Shown here: positions 1-9,965 of the stretch, in pieces | Numbering within the stretch: the stretch's first letter is position 1 | How the letters are laid out: each line of letters starts with the position of its first letter | NCBI RefSeq assembly: GCF_003160695.1 | Contig: NZ_QGDD01000001.1 | Coordinates: 248,001 to 312,000 of the forward strand | Length of the DNA: 64,000 nucleotides | Source: Nocardioides silvaticus | Lineage (GTDB): Bacteria > Actinomycetota > Actinomycetes > Propionibacteriales > Nocardioidaceae | Direction: 5' to 3' | Notes under the pieces: model-generated | Told to the model about the DNA's origin: nothing | Database searches by the model: none | The model's input: only the letters and a program-made list of their open reading frames with translations | Position numbers and translations under genes: made by a program

Positions 1-2132
1 AGGCCAGCGTCGTCTTCACCGCACCGGACGGCGAGCGCCTCGACACTCCGGAGCGACTCGCGGTCATCAGCGGCACCGTCAGCGACGTCTATGACCTCGA
101 GAAGGTCGTCAACCCCCTCGACGCCGCGCTGGGTGCCGCTGAGGAGGGCGCACCGGGCACGCCCCAAGAGAACCCACCGGTCGATCGCCCAGCCGAGTCG
201 GACCGAGGACAGGCGCCCCCCTACGAGCCGCTGCTGGTGGACGGGGCACCGGTGCCCGGCGTGCTGATGTCCTCGGACGGGCAGGTCGCGCTGTTCCAGT
301 TCCAGTTCACCGTCGCCTCGACCTCATTGACAGATGACGACGTCACCTCGGTGGTCGAGGTGGTGGAGCGCGCCGAGCAGGGAACGGGGATCACCGTGCT
401 CCCGAGCGACTCGCTCAAAGCCCTCGAGATCCCCGTCGGCATCGGCGAGGTGATCGGTCTCGCCGTCGCCGTTCTCGTGCTGGTGCTCACCCTGGGTTCC
501 CTGATCGCGGCCGGCCTGCCCCTGGTCACCGCTCTGGTCGGCGTCGGCGTCGGCGTGGGCGGCGCGTACGCGCTCTCGACGGCCGTCGAGATGAACTCCG
601 CCACCCCCGTCCTGGGTCTCATGGTCGGCCTCGCCGTCGGCATCGACTACGCGCTGTTCGTCGTCAACCGCCAGCGACGACTGATCCTCGACCGGGGACT
701 CACTGCGAAGGAGGCTGCCGGCAGAGCAGTCGGCACCGCAGGCAGTGCCGTGTTCTTCGCCGGCCTGACCGTCCTCATCGCACTGACCGCGCTCACCGTC
801 ATCGGCATCGCGACGCTGTCCACGATGGCACTGGTCGCAGCATCCACTGTCGCCCTTGCCGTCCTCATCGCCCTGACCCTGCTGCCCGCGCTGCTAGGGC
901 TGGTCGGGGAACGGATCTGCTCGGACAAGGCCCGAGCCCGGCGCCGCGCCAAGGTGGAGGCGGAGTCCCACAGCGTCGCCGACCAGTGGGTCAAGGCTGT
1001 GATCAGGTTCAGGTGGCCTGTCATCGCCGGCGTGGTCACGATCCTGGGAGTGATGGCGATCCCCGCCGCCAACATGAACCTGGGCATCCCATCCGGCGCG
1101 ACGGCGAACAAGGACACTGCCGCCCGACAGGGCTACGAGGCGGTCTCCCAAGGCTTCGGTGAGGGATTCAACGGCCCGCTCCTGGTCACCGCAGAGCCCA
1201 CCGGCACCGCAGGCCGCGTCACGCCCGAGCTGACCGCGAGACTCCTCGGCGAGTTCCAGGACCGAGACGACATCGTGCTGGCCGCCCCCGTCGGCGTCAA
1301 CGAGGCCGGCGACCTGGCCGTGTTCAGCATCATCCCCATCTCCGGCCCCAGCGACGAGGCCACCAGCGACCTCGTGAAGTCACTACGCGAGCCCGACAAC
1401 GCCATCGCCCTGGACAACCAGGTGCAGTTGGGCGTGACCGGGTTCACCGCCATCCGAATCGACATGTCCGACAAGCTCGCCGACGTGCTTCCGCTCTACC
1501 TCGGCATCATCGTCATCCTTTCCGTCCTGATCCTGATGCTTGTGTTCCGCTCGATCGTCGTCCCACTCAAGGCCACAGCCGGCTTCCTGCTCAGCATCGT
1601 GGCCACGTTCGGTGCGACCACCGCCGTCTTCCAGTGGGGCTGGCTCAGCGGCCTCTTCGGGTTCGACACCGGCGGTCCGCTCATGGGCTTCATGCCGGTC
1701 ATCGTGACCGGCATCCTCTACGGCCTCGCCATGGACTACGAGGTTTTCCTGGTCTCCTCGATGCGCGAGGCGCACATCCACGGCCAGGCAGCCCGGTCGA
1801 GCGTGATCCATGGGTTCGACCAGGCCAGCCGGGTCGTCGTGGCTGCCGCCATCATCATGGTCGCGGTCTTCTCCGGCTTCATCTTCAGCCACGACATCAT
1901 GATCAAGCAGATCGGCTTCGCCCTCGCCGCAGGCATCCTCATCGACGCCTTCATCGTCCGGTTGACCCTCGTCCCGGCGCTCATGGCCGTCTTCGACGAG
2001 CGAGCATGGTGGCTGCCCCGCTGGCTCGACCGCCTGCTGCCCGACCTCGACATTGAGGGCGACCAGCTGCTGACCATGCTCAACCAGCGGACCGAGGCCA
2101 ATGACCGAGAAGACATCGAGATCCGCAGGTGA
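1..2132 (+). CDS. MMPL/RND-family transporter, 5' end outside the window
   Basis: The reading frame is open from base 3, so the N-terminus lies outside the window and 709 residues remain. Members of this family are inner-membrane RND-type exporters of lipids, drugs or siderophores. Two copies of the membrane domain are visible. The first has GLAVGIDYALFVVNRQRR near position 630, the second GLAMDYEVFLVSSMREA near 1725; both carry the G-x-D-Y signature of MMPL proteins. A soluble extracytoplasmic loop separates them (about 1080-1460). The C-terminus WWLPRWLDRLLPDLD is typical. Substrate is unknown. It reads toward a gene-poor stretch, so it is probably the last gene of its unit. Confidence 0.9.
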   Translation, partial: ASVVFTAPDGERLDTPERLAVISGTVSDVYDLEKVVNPLDAALGAAEEGAPGTPQENPPVDRPAESDRGQAPPYEPLLVDGAPVPGVLMSSDGQVALFQFQFTVASTSLTDDDVTSVVEVVERAEQGTGITVLPSDSLKALEIPVGIGEVIGLAVAVLVLVLTLGSLIAAGLPLVTALVGVGVGVGGAYALSTAVEMNSATPVLGLMVGLAVGIDYALFVVNRQRRLILDRGLTAKEAAGRAVGTAGSAVFFAGLTVLIALTALTVIGIATLSTMALVAASTVALAVLIALTLLPALLGLVGERICSDKARARRRAKVEAESHSVADQWVKAVIRFRWPVIAGVVTILGVMAIPAANMNLGIPSGATANKDTAARQGYEAVSQGFGEGFNGPLLVTAEPTGTAGRVTPELTARLLGEFQDRDDIVLAAPVGVNEAGDLAVFSIIPISGPSDEATSDLVKSLREPDNAIALDNQVQLGVTGFTAIRIDMSDKLADVLPLYLGIIVILSVLILMLVFRSIVVPLKATAGFLLSIVATFGATTAVFQWGWLSGLFGFDTGGPLMGFMPVIVTGILYGLAMDYEVFLVSSMREAHIHGQAARSSVIHGFDQASRVVVAAAIIMVAVFSGFIFSHDIMIKQIGFALAAGILIDAFIVRLTLVPALMAVFDERAWWLPRWLDRLLPDLDIEGDQLLTMLNQRTEANDREDIEIRR

Positions 2133-2569
2133 TGAGGGAACTGACGCAACCAGAGCCGAACGTCTCGAGGGGCATGATCCAGTGCGTCTCGCCATACCGG
2201 ACCGGTTTAGTAGGCGGCCACCATGGTGGGCCGTTGGGCTGCTCTTCCCGCGTCTCTGGTGTGGTCGCGGGCGGCCAATCCTGCCGGACCCGGCCGCCAG
2301 AAGTCTGTGTCCTCCTCGCCACCGCGGCTGCGCGTCGACCTCGCCCGCCGGCAGGAACCGCCCCCTCCGGACGGTTCACGCCGCTGGCACTCCGGTCACC
2401 TCTGTTCCCATTGGTCGCGCAGTTGACCGCCGTGGTCCCAGCGGTCGCGCAGTTGCCCGCCGTGGTCCCAGTGTCCCGCTGGAGATAGGTTCGGGCCCGA
2501 ATCCAGCCACCCCTCGGCCGGGGTCGGGGCTGCCGTCGGAGATCGACCTGGCGAACTGCAAGGTCTGTC
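2133..2569. other. Gene-poor spacer with a short tandem repeat
   Basis: No convincing coding region is seen in these 437 bases; several frames are open only because of high GC. The one structured piece is the two-unit 30-bp tandem repeat listed separately. A TAGTAG at 2208 lacks a matching left arm. Confidence 0.5.
2413..2472. repeat. Tandem direct repeat, two 30-bp units
   Basis: Units 2413-2442 and 2443-2472 both begin GGTCGCGCAGTTG and contain CGCCGTGGTCCCAG. They differ at two positions. Function is unknown; only two copies are present, so it is not an array. Confidence 0.8.
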
Positions 2570-2905
2570 TCAAAGTCGACGCCATCCATGGCGCCTCTGA
2601 GTCCGCGACGGGCCGGGCCGAACCAGACTGTCGTTGAGGTGTGCTGGATCGCGTTTGCGCAGGTACTCCTCAAGTTCGGCCACCCCTCGGGCAAGGTCCC
2701 GACGCAGCCTTCGTTCGGCCAGGAACCGGAGATGGGGCGGGGGATGTTCGCGAACCCACTCCCCATAGATGAACCGACCCGCGTACCAGCATCCACCACA
2801 GGCGATAAGGCCAGCCACGAGCGTCCACCACAAGACCGCCGAGACGTCCCAAAGCGCGTTCGCCAGCGGTTGCCAAGCCGGGCCGTTCAGATCCCAATAT
2901 CTCAC
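2570..2905 (-). CDS. Small single-span membrane protein, unknown function
   Basis: The product is 111 residues and I do not recognise a family. It has one strong membrane segment near the N-terminus (about residues 20-40, VLWWTLVAGLIACGGCWYAG), then a basic/acidic cytoplasmic-type tail with a helical stretch rich in Arg, Leu and Glu. I chose the GTG at 2905 because a GGAGG lies 7-8 bases before it. A GTG at 2914 in the same frame would overlap that Shine-Dalgarno sequence. The gene stands alone between two plus-strand transporters. Coding status is likely rather than certain. Confidence 0.5.
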   Translation of the reverse strand: MRYWDLNGPAWQPLANALWDVSAVLWWTLVAGLIACGGCWYAGRFIYGEWVREHPPPHLRFLAERRLRRDLARGVAELEEYLRKRDPAHLNDSLVRPGPSRTQRRHGWRRL

Positions 2906-3150
2906 TTTATCCACCTCCAGCCTGGGCGGCCGAGCCGGGGATCACGATCACCGTGTGCGCAGTGGTTGAGGCCAGCCTACGCCGGAATGCATAGGAGGAA
3001 AAGGGTAGAGTTGCGCGGCGGACCAGCCCGCTCCAGGCGCTGCCCAGAGCGGACTGTCTGCTACCCACTGCGTTCGTTCGGTGCCGCCATCAACGGCGGC
3101 CTCGACAAGCCAGCTGAGCCCTGATCCCCCACGCCAGAAGAGAGCCAGCG

Positions 3151-4841
3151 ATGAGCACGTCACCCACGCCTCGAGGCGCTCAGCCCGGGCCACCGACCGA
3201 GCAGGTGATGCCGGACCTGACGCACCGGCAGATCCTCACCGTCCTGGTGGGGCTCATGTTGGGGATGCTGGTCGCCGCCCTGTCCCAGACGATCGTGGCC
3301 ACCGCACTGCCGACCATCGTGGGCGAGCTCGGCGGCCAGGACCAGCTCGCCTGGGTCGTGTCCGCCACCTTGTTGACCTCGACCGCATCCACACCGATCT
3401 GGGGCAAGCTGTCAGACCTGTACGGCCGAAGATCATGTTCCAGTCCGCGATCGGAATCTTTCTGGTGTCCTCCCTCGCCGCCGGGTTCGCCCAGAACATG
3501 GGACAGCTCGTCGGGTTCCGGGCCGTGATGGGACTCGGCGTGGGCGGGCTGATGGCACTGTCCCAGGCGATCATCGGCGACGTCGTCAGTCCCCGCGAAC
3601 GCGGCCGCTATCAGGGCTACATCGGCTCGGTCTTCGGCCTGGCAACCGTCGCTGGCCCCCTGCTCGGCGGGTTCCTGGTCGAGCACCTCTCGTGGCGTTG
3701 GACCTTCTGGGTCGGGATCCCCATCGGCATCGCCGCCCTCGTGGTCACCGAACGTGTGCTCAAGCTGCCGTTCCCGCGCCGCCAGCATGCTATTGACTGG
3801 CTGGGGGCGTTCTTCATCGTCGCCGGGATCAGCGCGCTACTGCTAATGCTCTCGCTCGGCGGCAAGGAGTTCGCCTGGAACTCGGCCTGGACCTACGGCC
3901 TGACCGCAGTTGCGCTGCTCATGCTCGCCCTCACGGTCTGGCAGGAACGCCGGACGACCGAACCGATCATGCCTCCTCGACTGTTCACCAACCACACCTT
4001 CGTCATCACCAGCCTGGCCGGCTTCGCGGTCGGGGTCGCCATGTTCGGCGCCATCATCTTCCTGCCGCAGTACCTGCAGATCGTCAAGGGCGAGTCGCCC
4101 ACCGCCTCCGGTCTCCTGACCCTTCCGCTGATGGTCGGCCTGCTGATCACCTCCATCGGCTCGGGGCGCCTGATCACCCACACCGGTCGCTACAAGATCT
4201 TCCCCGTCGTCGGCCTGCTGGTCGCGGCCGGCGGGCTGATGCTGATGAGCCGACTCTCGGTGGACACCTCGCTCTGGCTCGCCGGGGTGTTCATGTTCAT
4301 CACCGGGGCCGGCATCGGCATGGTGATGCAGGTACTCGTTCTAGCGACCCAGAATGCGGTGGCCCATGCCGACCTCGGCGTCGCGACCTCAGGAGCGACC
4401 TTCTTCCGGTCCCTCGGCGGTGCGATGGGAGTCGCGGTCTTCGGTGCACTGCTCACCCACCGGCTCCGCGACACCATCCCCGCCCAACTGAAGGAAGCCG
4501 GGGTCACCGCCGACCAGATGCCCCCCACGTCCGCCACCCTGGGCAGCCCCGAGCAGATCGCCGCGCTGCCCGACCCCATCCATCTCGCGGTCACCACCGG
4601 GTTCGCCGAGGCGCTGCAGACCACGTTCCTCGCCGCCGTACCATTCGCGATCCTCGGGTTCCTCATCCTGCTCTTCCTCCGCGAAACTCCACTGCGCGAG
4701 ACCCGGGGACACACCTCGGGCGAGGACGTCGCCGCCGCGTTCGAGACCTCCGTCGACCCCGACGCACAGCTCGCCGACCACGACGACGGACCGCGGCCGG
4801 ACAGGCGACCGCCGCCGGGAAGGACACGCCGCCATGGCTAG
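3151..4841 (+). pseudogene. DHA2-type MFS multidrug transporter, single frameshift
   Basis: This is a 14-helix proton-coupled drug exporter of the EmrB/QacA type. The N-terminal part (3151 to about 3430) carries the first helices and ends DLYGRRSCSS. The homologous continuation KIMFQSAIGIFLVSSLAAGF is in the next frame and runs to 4841. Removing one base between GGCCG and AAGATCATG explains the break, because the expected loop 2-3 motif is DLYGRK-IMFQ. Restored, the protein would be about 563 residues, normal for the family, with the PLLGGFLVEHLSWRWTFW motif-C region intact. Either a recent inactivation or a sequence error. The ATG follows AGAGAGCCAGCG. Confidence 0.85.
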
Positions 4842-5135
4842 GCGGAGCAGCACGGGCGCCATCGCCAAGCGCGGGTACGGATCACCCACGCGCCTGAAGC
4901 CTTTCAGTTCCGAGGGCGCGCAGCGCCTCGTCCGCAGCGTCCTCCATCCGCAGCTCACCACGGATCACCTCGCGGGCTGGCCTCGGAACTCCTTCGATCC
5001 TCGCCCTATGAAGCGTGCCGTGGAAACCTACGCGTGCTCCGGGGGTTCTGTCCCGTCGTTCGCCTGCGTCTCGGACGCGCCCCGCTGTCCGCTGGCTCTC
5101 CTCGTAGCCAACAGCTCTCGGGCAAACGTGGGCTG

Positions 5136-5948
5136 ATGTCGGTCGAGACGTCCCGCCAGCCGAGCCGGGTTGGTGTCGCGATCAAGAGGATCGTCCACCC
5201 ATCGGTGCTTGAGCTCGTCGCCATGGCGATGCTCGCGCTGGCCTACAACGTGATCCGGGCCGGGCAGGGCGGTGATGTCGCCCTCGCGTTCGTGCACTCC
5301 GACGAGCTGGTAGCACTCGAGGGCTGGGTCTTCGACCACGTCGAGGTGCCCCTGAACTCATGGACCATGGGCGTGCCACTGGTAGCGGTGCCGGCGTGCT
5401 ACTTCTACGCCGTCATGCACTACGTCGCGACTCCGACCGTATTGTTCCTCTCCTGGAAGGTCGGCGGCTGGAAGTACCGCCGCGGCTACTGGAGCCTGGT
5501 GCTTGCCTCAGCGGTGGCGCTGCTCGTCTACATGAACTACCCCGTTGCGCCTCCTCGACTCGTACCCGGTGATGGCGTCGCTGACGTCATGCGTGCCTTC
5601 GCAGGCTACGGCTGGTGGGGTGGCGCTGCCTCCGCGCCCCGAGGCATCGGCGACGCCACCAATCAGTACGCCGCGCTGCCGTCCCTGCACTGCGGCTGGG
5701 CCCTGTGGTGTGCGCTGCAGATGTGGGACTTCAAAGGCCGGTGGTGGCGGCCGTTGGCGGTCCTCTACCCAAGCGCACAGGCGTTCGTCGTCATCGCGAC
5801 CGGCAACCACTACGTGATCGACGTGCTGCTCGGCTGTGGTCTTGTGCTTGCCACGCACTTCGCGCTCGACGCCTTCGGGAAGCGCCGGTTCGGCTGGGAT
5901 TCCGATGAGTCCCCCGGCCTCCTGAGCGGCCACGCATCGACTCGATGA
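5136..5948 (+). CDS. PAP2-superfamily membrane phosphatase (Aur1/Ipt1-like)
   Basis: The product is about 270 residues with six predicted membrane spans. It has the PAP2_3-type phosphatase signature: PPRLVPG (motif 1 region), PSLHCGW (motif 2 His) and GNHYVIDVLLG (motif 3 His and Asp). Such enzymes remove or transfer phosphate on lipid substrates at the outer face of the membrane, for example phosphatidic acid, undecaprenyl diphosphate or inositol phospholipids; which one applies here cannot be told. I start at ATG 5136 (MSVETSRQP); the frame is open back to 5034 but the extra residues look non-coding. It is convergent with the MmpL gene downstream. Confidence 0.85.
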   Translation: MSVETSRQPSRVGVAIKRIVHPSVLELVAMAMLALAYNVIRAGQGGDVALAFVHSDELVALEGWVFDHVEVPLNSWTMGVPLVAVPACYFYAVMHYVATPTVLFLSWKVGGWKYRRGYWSLVLASAVALLVYMNYPVAPPRLVPGDGVADVMRAFAGYGWWGGAASAPRGIGDATNQYAALPSLHCGWALWCALQMWDFKGRWWRPLAVLYPSAQAFVVIATGNHYVIDVLLGCGLVLATHFALDAFGKRRFGWDSDESPGLLSGHASTR

Positions 5949-6144
5949 GCCACCTCACCTCGCATCCAGATCCCCAATAGACACTGCGGAGCCCCTGCTG
6001 GAGGAGACGCGACCGCAACGCCTGAGACTCGCGGTCTCGCTCCCGCCGACCCCAGGGATGGCGACCTTCGAGGATGCGTTTGTACGTCGGCCGTGAACGG
6101 GACGTCGTCGACTCCCATATATGTGCGCAGAGGGAAACAGAGGT

Positions 6145-9100
6145 TCAGGAGGGCACTTTGGCGGGCGTTGCTTCGGGTGACTCAGAGCGCCGGGGCCGGC
6201 GCGCGGGCCACCAGTTGTGGTCCTCGAGGAGGGCGGCACAAGCGGGGACGATGAGGCTGCGGACCACGAAGGTGTCGAGCAGCAGCCCGGCTGCGACGGC
6301 GAACCCGGTCTGGGCGAGCGTGATCACCGGTGAGGTGAGCAGCGCGATGAAGGTGCTGGCGAAGATGATGCCTGCGGAGGTGATCACGGGGCCGGTGAGG
6401 GTGACGGCTTCGGCGACCTTGGCGCGGGTCAGGGTGGTGCCGTTCTCGCGCATCCGGCTCATCAGCAAGATGTTGTAGTCGGCGCCGACGGCGACCAGCA
6501 GCACGAAGGTGATCACCGGCACTGGGAACTGGATGTCGTGGCCAAGAATGTCTTGGAAGACCAAGGTGGTCAGGCCGAGGGCCGCCGCGCAGGAGAGCGC
6601 CACCGAGACGAGCAGGTACAGGGGGGCGGCGAGGGAGCGCAGCGTGATGATGAGCAGCAGCAGAACGACCAGGAGCACCGCGGCAAGGACGAGCTTGGCG
6701 TCGTCGAGCAGGTAGCGGTTCAGGTCCGCGCCGAGGCCGGCGGCGCCGGTGCCGCTGATCGTCGCGTCGGCGAGACGTGTCTGCGTGAGCGCGGTATCGG
6801 CGGTGTCCTGTACCTCCTCGAAGCGGCGCAGCCCGTCCGGGCTCAGAGGGTCGGTGTCGCCGGTGACCTGGATGCGTGCAACGCGGCCGTCGGGGCTGAG
6901 GAAGACCTCACGTGCGTAGGCGAAGCGCTCGTCACGAAGGGTGCGCGCGGGTAGGTAGAAGCCGCCGGCCTCGGGGGTATCGGCCCCTCGGTTGACCGTG
7001 CGCAGGTAGGACTCAGAGCGTTGCAGGTTCTCGGCGAGCACGCTGGTCTGGTTGATGAGGTCCTCGATGCCGGGCGCGAAGGCGTCGGCGTTCTGGGCGA
7101 TTTGTGAGGTGCCGTGGGCCATCTGTCCGAGCCGCGTGCGCAGGAGTCGTTGTCCCTCGGCGATCCGGTCGGCGCCGCGTTGAGCCTGGCTCAACCCGGA
7201 GGCGAGACGGTCGAGGCCACCGGCGAGGTTGCCTTGGCCGCGGGCGATGCGGGTCGCGCCGTTGGCTGCGCGCTGCAGTCCGGGGAGGAGCTCGTTCTTC
7301 AGGCCGCGGTGGATCTCGGCCAGTCCTTCCCGGGACCGGCGACAGATGGGGTCGGCAGTGCAGAGCAGGTCACGGTTGAGTGCCTGGACGATCAGGTCGA
7401 TGCCCTGGACGGCCATGCTGACTTGGTCGTGCGCGGTTTGCAGGCCTGTCGCCAAAGTGGCCGCGCCGGCCTGCAGTCGGCGGGCGCCCTGCGCGGCTCG
7501 TTGGGTGTTCTCGGTGGCGCGGCCGAGGCCGTCGGTGAGGTCGGTTGTTCCGTTCACCAGCCGGCCGACGCCGTCGTGGGCGCGGTCGGCGCCGTCTGCG
7601 ACCTGATCGATCGCGTCGGCCAATTGAGTGCTGCCTGAGGAGAGGCGTTCCAGCCCGGGCTGGCCGTCCTCCAGGCCGTCGCTGGCGCGACCCAGTCCGT
7701 TGGCGAGTCGCTTGAGCTGCCGGGCGATCGATGCCGGTTTCAACGGCTCACCGGCCGGCTGGGTGATGCTGCGCACTCCGGTGACGCCGTCGACCTTGGC
7801 CACGGCGCGGCTCAGCTCGTTGAGCACGGCCAGATCCTTCGGGTTGCGCATGTCGCGCGGGGACTCCACCAGCAAGTAGTCCGGCAGGGTCTCGTTGCGG
7901 GGGTAGTGATCCTCCAGCACCGCCAACCCCTGGTTGCTCGGCGTGCCCTCGGGTTGGGAGTTCCGTTGGTCATAGGAGATCACCATGGTGGGCAGGAACG
8001 CGGCCAGCGCCACCAACACGGCGGTGCCGGTCAGGAGCACCCGAGCCGGTCGCCGCGCCACCAACCTTCCGACCCGTGACCACGCAGATGTCGGGGCCGG
8101 GACCTTCGCCGGGCCGATCCTGGGCCCGAACCAGACCATCAGCGCCGGCGTGAACGTCAAGCTCACCGCCACGGTGACCGCGACGCAGATCGCCATCGGC
8201 GGTCCGGTGGTGGAGAAGATGGCCAGCTTGGTGAACCCCAGGCAGATCGCAGCGAGGATGACGGTTCCCGCTGACGCCACCAATGCAGGTCCCACCCTGG
8301 TCGCGGACTCCTCGACCGCCATCAGCGGCTCGACTCCGCGTCCGTACGATTCGCGGAACCTGCTGATCAGGAACACGCAGTAGTCGGTGCCGGCGCCCAG
8401 CACGATGGCGGTGACGAACGCATCGGTGTAGGTCGAAAGAGCCATCCCCTGCTCACCGGCCCAGGCCAGCACACCCCGCGCGCAGGCCAGCGCAACCCCG
8501 ATCGTGACCAGGGTGAGCAGCACAGTGCTGACCCGGCGGTAAATGATCAACAAGATGATGACCAGCAGCAAACCGGAGATAACCGTGATCCGCACCGACG
8601 CCGCGTTCACCTCGGTCGTCAAATCGGTGATCATCGCCGGGTCACCAGTCACATACGTGGTGGTGCCCGGCGCCACCGACAACCCGGCGATCTGTTCCCG
8701 AAGCCAGTGCACGTCCCGCTCGGAACCTGGCGACCCGATACCACTGGTCAGCCCAACCACCAGGTAAGCGGCCTGACCGTCCTCGCTGACCAGCTGGCGC
8801 CGGGCGTCCTTATTGCCGACGAAGTGCTGCACATCAGAGACCCGCTCCTCGTCCGCCTGCAGGGCCCGCACCAGATCGCGGTAACCCCCCATGTCCGCTG
8901 CACTCAGGCCCGCGTCGTTCCTGAACACGACGTAGGCGAACGACTCAGTACGCCCAGACCCAAACGCCTCATCCATCCGATGCAACGCAGCCAACGAGGG
9001 AGCGTCCTCGGGCACGAAGGCGCCACTGCTGCGCTCAACCACCGACGGCAGCGAGGGCACCCCGAACGTGACTAGGGCAGCCGCGACCAGCCACCCGACA

Positions 9101-9171
9101 ACCACCAGTCGCGGGAAGCGGATGCCCAACACGCAGGCCCGGGCCAGCCGGCCGACCGGACGCTCCAGCAT
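6145..9171 (-). CDS. MmpL-like RND transporter with long helical periplasmic domain
   Basis: The product is 1008 residues, in the size range of mycobacterial MmpL proteins. Two membrane halves are evident, with GAGTDYCVFLISRFRE in the first and VGADYNILLMSRMRE in the second; the Asp-Tyr pairs are the proton-relay signature of MmpL. Between them lies a long extracytoplasmic insertion (about residues 480-720) of heptad-like repeats rich in Leu, Ala, Gly and Asp (for example LADAIDQVADGADRAHDGV), a probable coiled-coil hairpin. Start ATG 9171 has GGGGG upstream; a longer frame begins at 9240. The TetR gene further upstream on the same strand may control it. Substrate unknown, likely a lipid or hydrophobic compound. 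Confidence 0.92.
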   Translation of the reverse strand: MLERPVGRLARACVLGIRFPRLVVVGWLVAAALVTFGVPSLPSVVERSSGAFVPEDAPSLAALHRMDEAFGSGRTESFAYVVFRNDAGLSAADMGGYRDLVRALQADEERVSDVQHFVGNKDARRQLVSEDGQAAYLVVGLTSGIGSPGSERDVHWLREQIAGLSVAPGTTTYVTGDPAMITDLTTEVNAASVRITVISGLLLVIILLIIYRRVSTVLLTLVTIGVALACARGVLAWAGEQGMALSTYTDAFVTAIVLGAGTDYCVFLISRFRESYGRGVEPLMAVEESATRVGPALVASAGTVILAAICLGFTKLAIFSTTGPPMAICVAVTVAVSLTFTPALMVWFGPRIGPAKVPAPTSAWSRVGRLVARRPARVLLTGTAVLVALAAFLPTMVISYDQRNSQPEGTPSNQGLAVLEDHYPRNETLPDYLLVESPRDMRNPKDLAVLNELSRAVAKVDGVTGVRSITQPAGEPLKPASIARQLKRLANGLGRASDGLEDGQPGLERLSSGSTQLADAIDQVADGADRAHDGVGRLVNGTTDLTDGLGRATENTQRAAQGARRLQAGAATLATGLQTAHDQVSMAVQGIDLIVQALNRDLLCTADPICRRSREGLAEIHRGLKNELLPGLQRAANGATRIARGQGNLAGGLDRLASGLSQAQRGADRIAEGQRLLRTRLGQMAHGTSQIAQNADAFAPGIEDLINQTSVLAENLQRSESYLRTVNRGADTPEAGGFYLPARTLRDERFAYAREVFLSPDGRVARIQVTGDTDPLSPDGLRRFEEVQDTADTALTQTRLADATISGTGAAGLGADLNRYLLDDAKLVLAAVLLVVLLLLIITLRSLAAPLYLLVSVALSCAAALGLTTLVFQDILGHDIQFPVPVITFVLLVAVGADYNILLMSRMRENGTTLTRAKVAEAVTLTGPVITSAGIIFASTFIALLTSPVITLAQTGFAVAAGLLLDTFVVRSLIVPACAALLEDHNWWPARRPRRSESPEATPAKVPS

Positions 9172-9367
9172 CTTTAGCCCCCGTATTTGAAGTCGGCTGC
9201 ATCCGCGGTCAGATCGATTTGCTGGTCGTGGCGTGGACACGCCGACGGGACGACTCGAATCGGTCTGCTCGAACTCCGACCCTGGGTTTCCGTTCGGAGG
9301 GCGTGATCCGAAGTGATTGAGCGATCAGGCCCGGCGTTGCGATGCGGCGCAACCATGTTCTTCGACA

Positions 9368-9844
9368 TCACAGCGATCCGGAGACGTGCCGTGGGTTGGT
9401 GGTGGTAAGTCGCCGCAACCCTGATCGTGAACGGGCAAGCTCTTCGATCTTCCTGCCGACAGCCTCCACTCTCGGGTCCTCGGTTGGTCTAAGGCCCTTT
9501 GCGCTGGCGAGCAACGCCCAGTCCTTGCGCTGGGCGATCTGCATGGCCGGCGTGTCCGCATGCGCGTCTAGGATGCGCCGCACCCCAGGCATCTCGGCCG
9601 CGCAGCCTCGCCAGGCCTCGATCACTGCCTGAGCTAGATCCAGCGGCTCGTCGTCGAGCGCGTCCTCGATGAGGGCGGAGAGACGCGTGTGCCAACGCAG
9701 CTGAAGGATGCTCACCAGCCTCTCCGGGGTACGGAAGCACCTCTCGGCGTCAGGGACGTCCGACCATGGAAGGCTCCCGTCAAGCCGCCTATCAGCGGCG
9801 GCGACCACGGCGGCGAGGACCGTCTCGTGGAGGTGAAGATCCAC
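9368..9844 (-). CDS. Soluble protein of unknown function between tetR and mmpL
   Basis: The product is about 158 residues, largely helical by composition, with no signal peptide or membrane span and no family I recognise. The N-terminus DLHLHETVLAAVVAAADRRLDG and the middle EAWRGCAAEMPGVRRILDAH suggest a compact all-alpha protein. I favour the GTG at 9844 because AAGGAG sits exactly six bases before it; an ATG at 9850 would directly abut that Shine-Dalgarno sequence. It lies 83 bases past the TetR stop and 196 bases before the MmpL gene, all on one strand, so the three may be one transcription unit. Confidence 0.7.
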   Translation of the reverse strand: MDLHLHETVLAAVVAAADRRLDGSLPWSDVPDAERCFRTPERLVSILQLRWHTRLSALIEDALDDEPLDLAQAVIEAWRGCAAEMPGVRRILDAHADTPAMQIAQRKDWALLASAKGLRPTEDPRVEAVGRKIEELARSRSGLRRLTTTNPRHVSGSL

Positions 9845-9965
9845 AGACATCTCCTTCTCGTAAACCTGTCTCAACCGCGGCACTCGGAGCCGAGTTCGCA
9901 GCCGCCAAGCCGGCCTTGCGTTGCGGCTGCACGGCGTGAATTGGGCTGTCGCGCCATGGGCAGCC

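Noticed and set aside
2195..2213. TAGTAG at 2208 as a tenth BlaI-type operator
   Set aside because: No CTA-containing left arm at the required 7-base spacing.
2413..2472. CRISPR-like repeat
   Set aside because: Only two contiguous units with no spacers and no cas genes.
5034..5135. Longer N-terminus for the PAP2 phosphatase
   Set aside because: The added residues are Arg/Ser/Pro-rich with no similarity to the family; ATG 5136 gives a normal-length protein.
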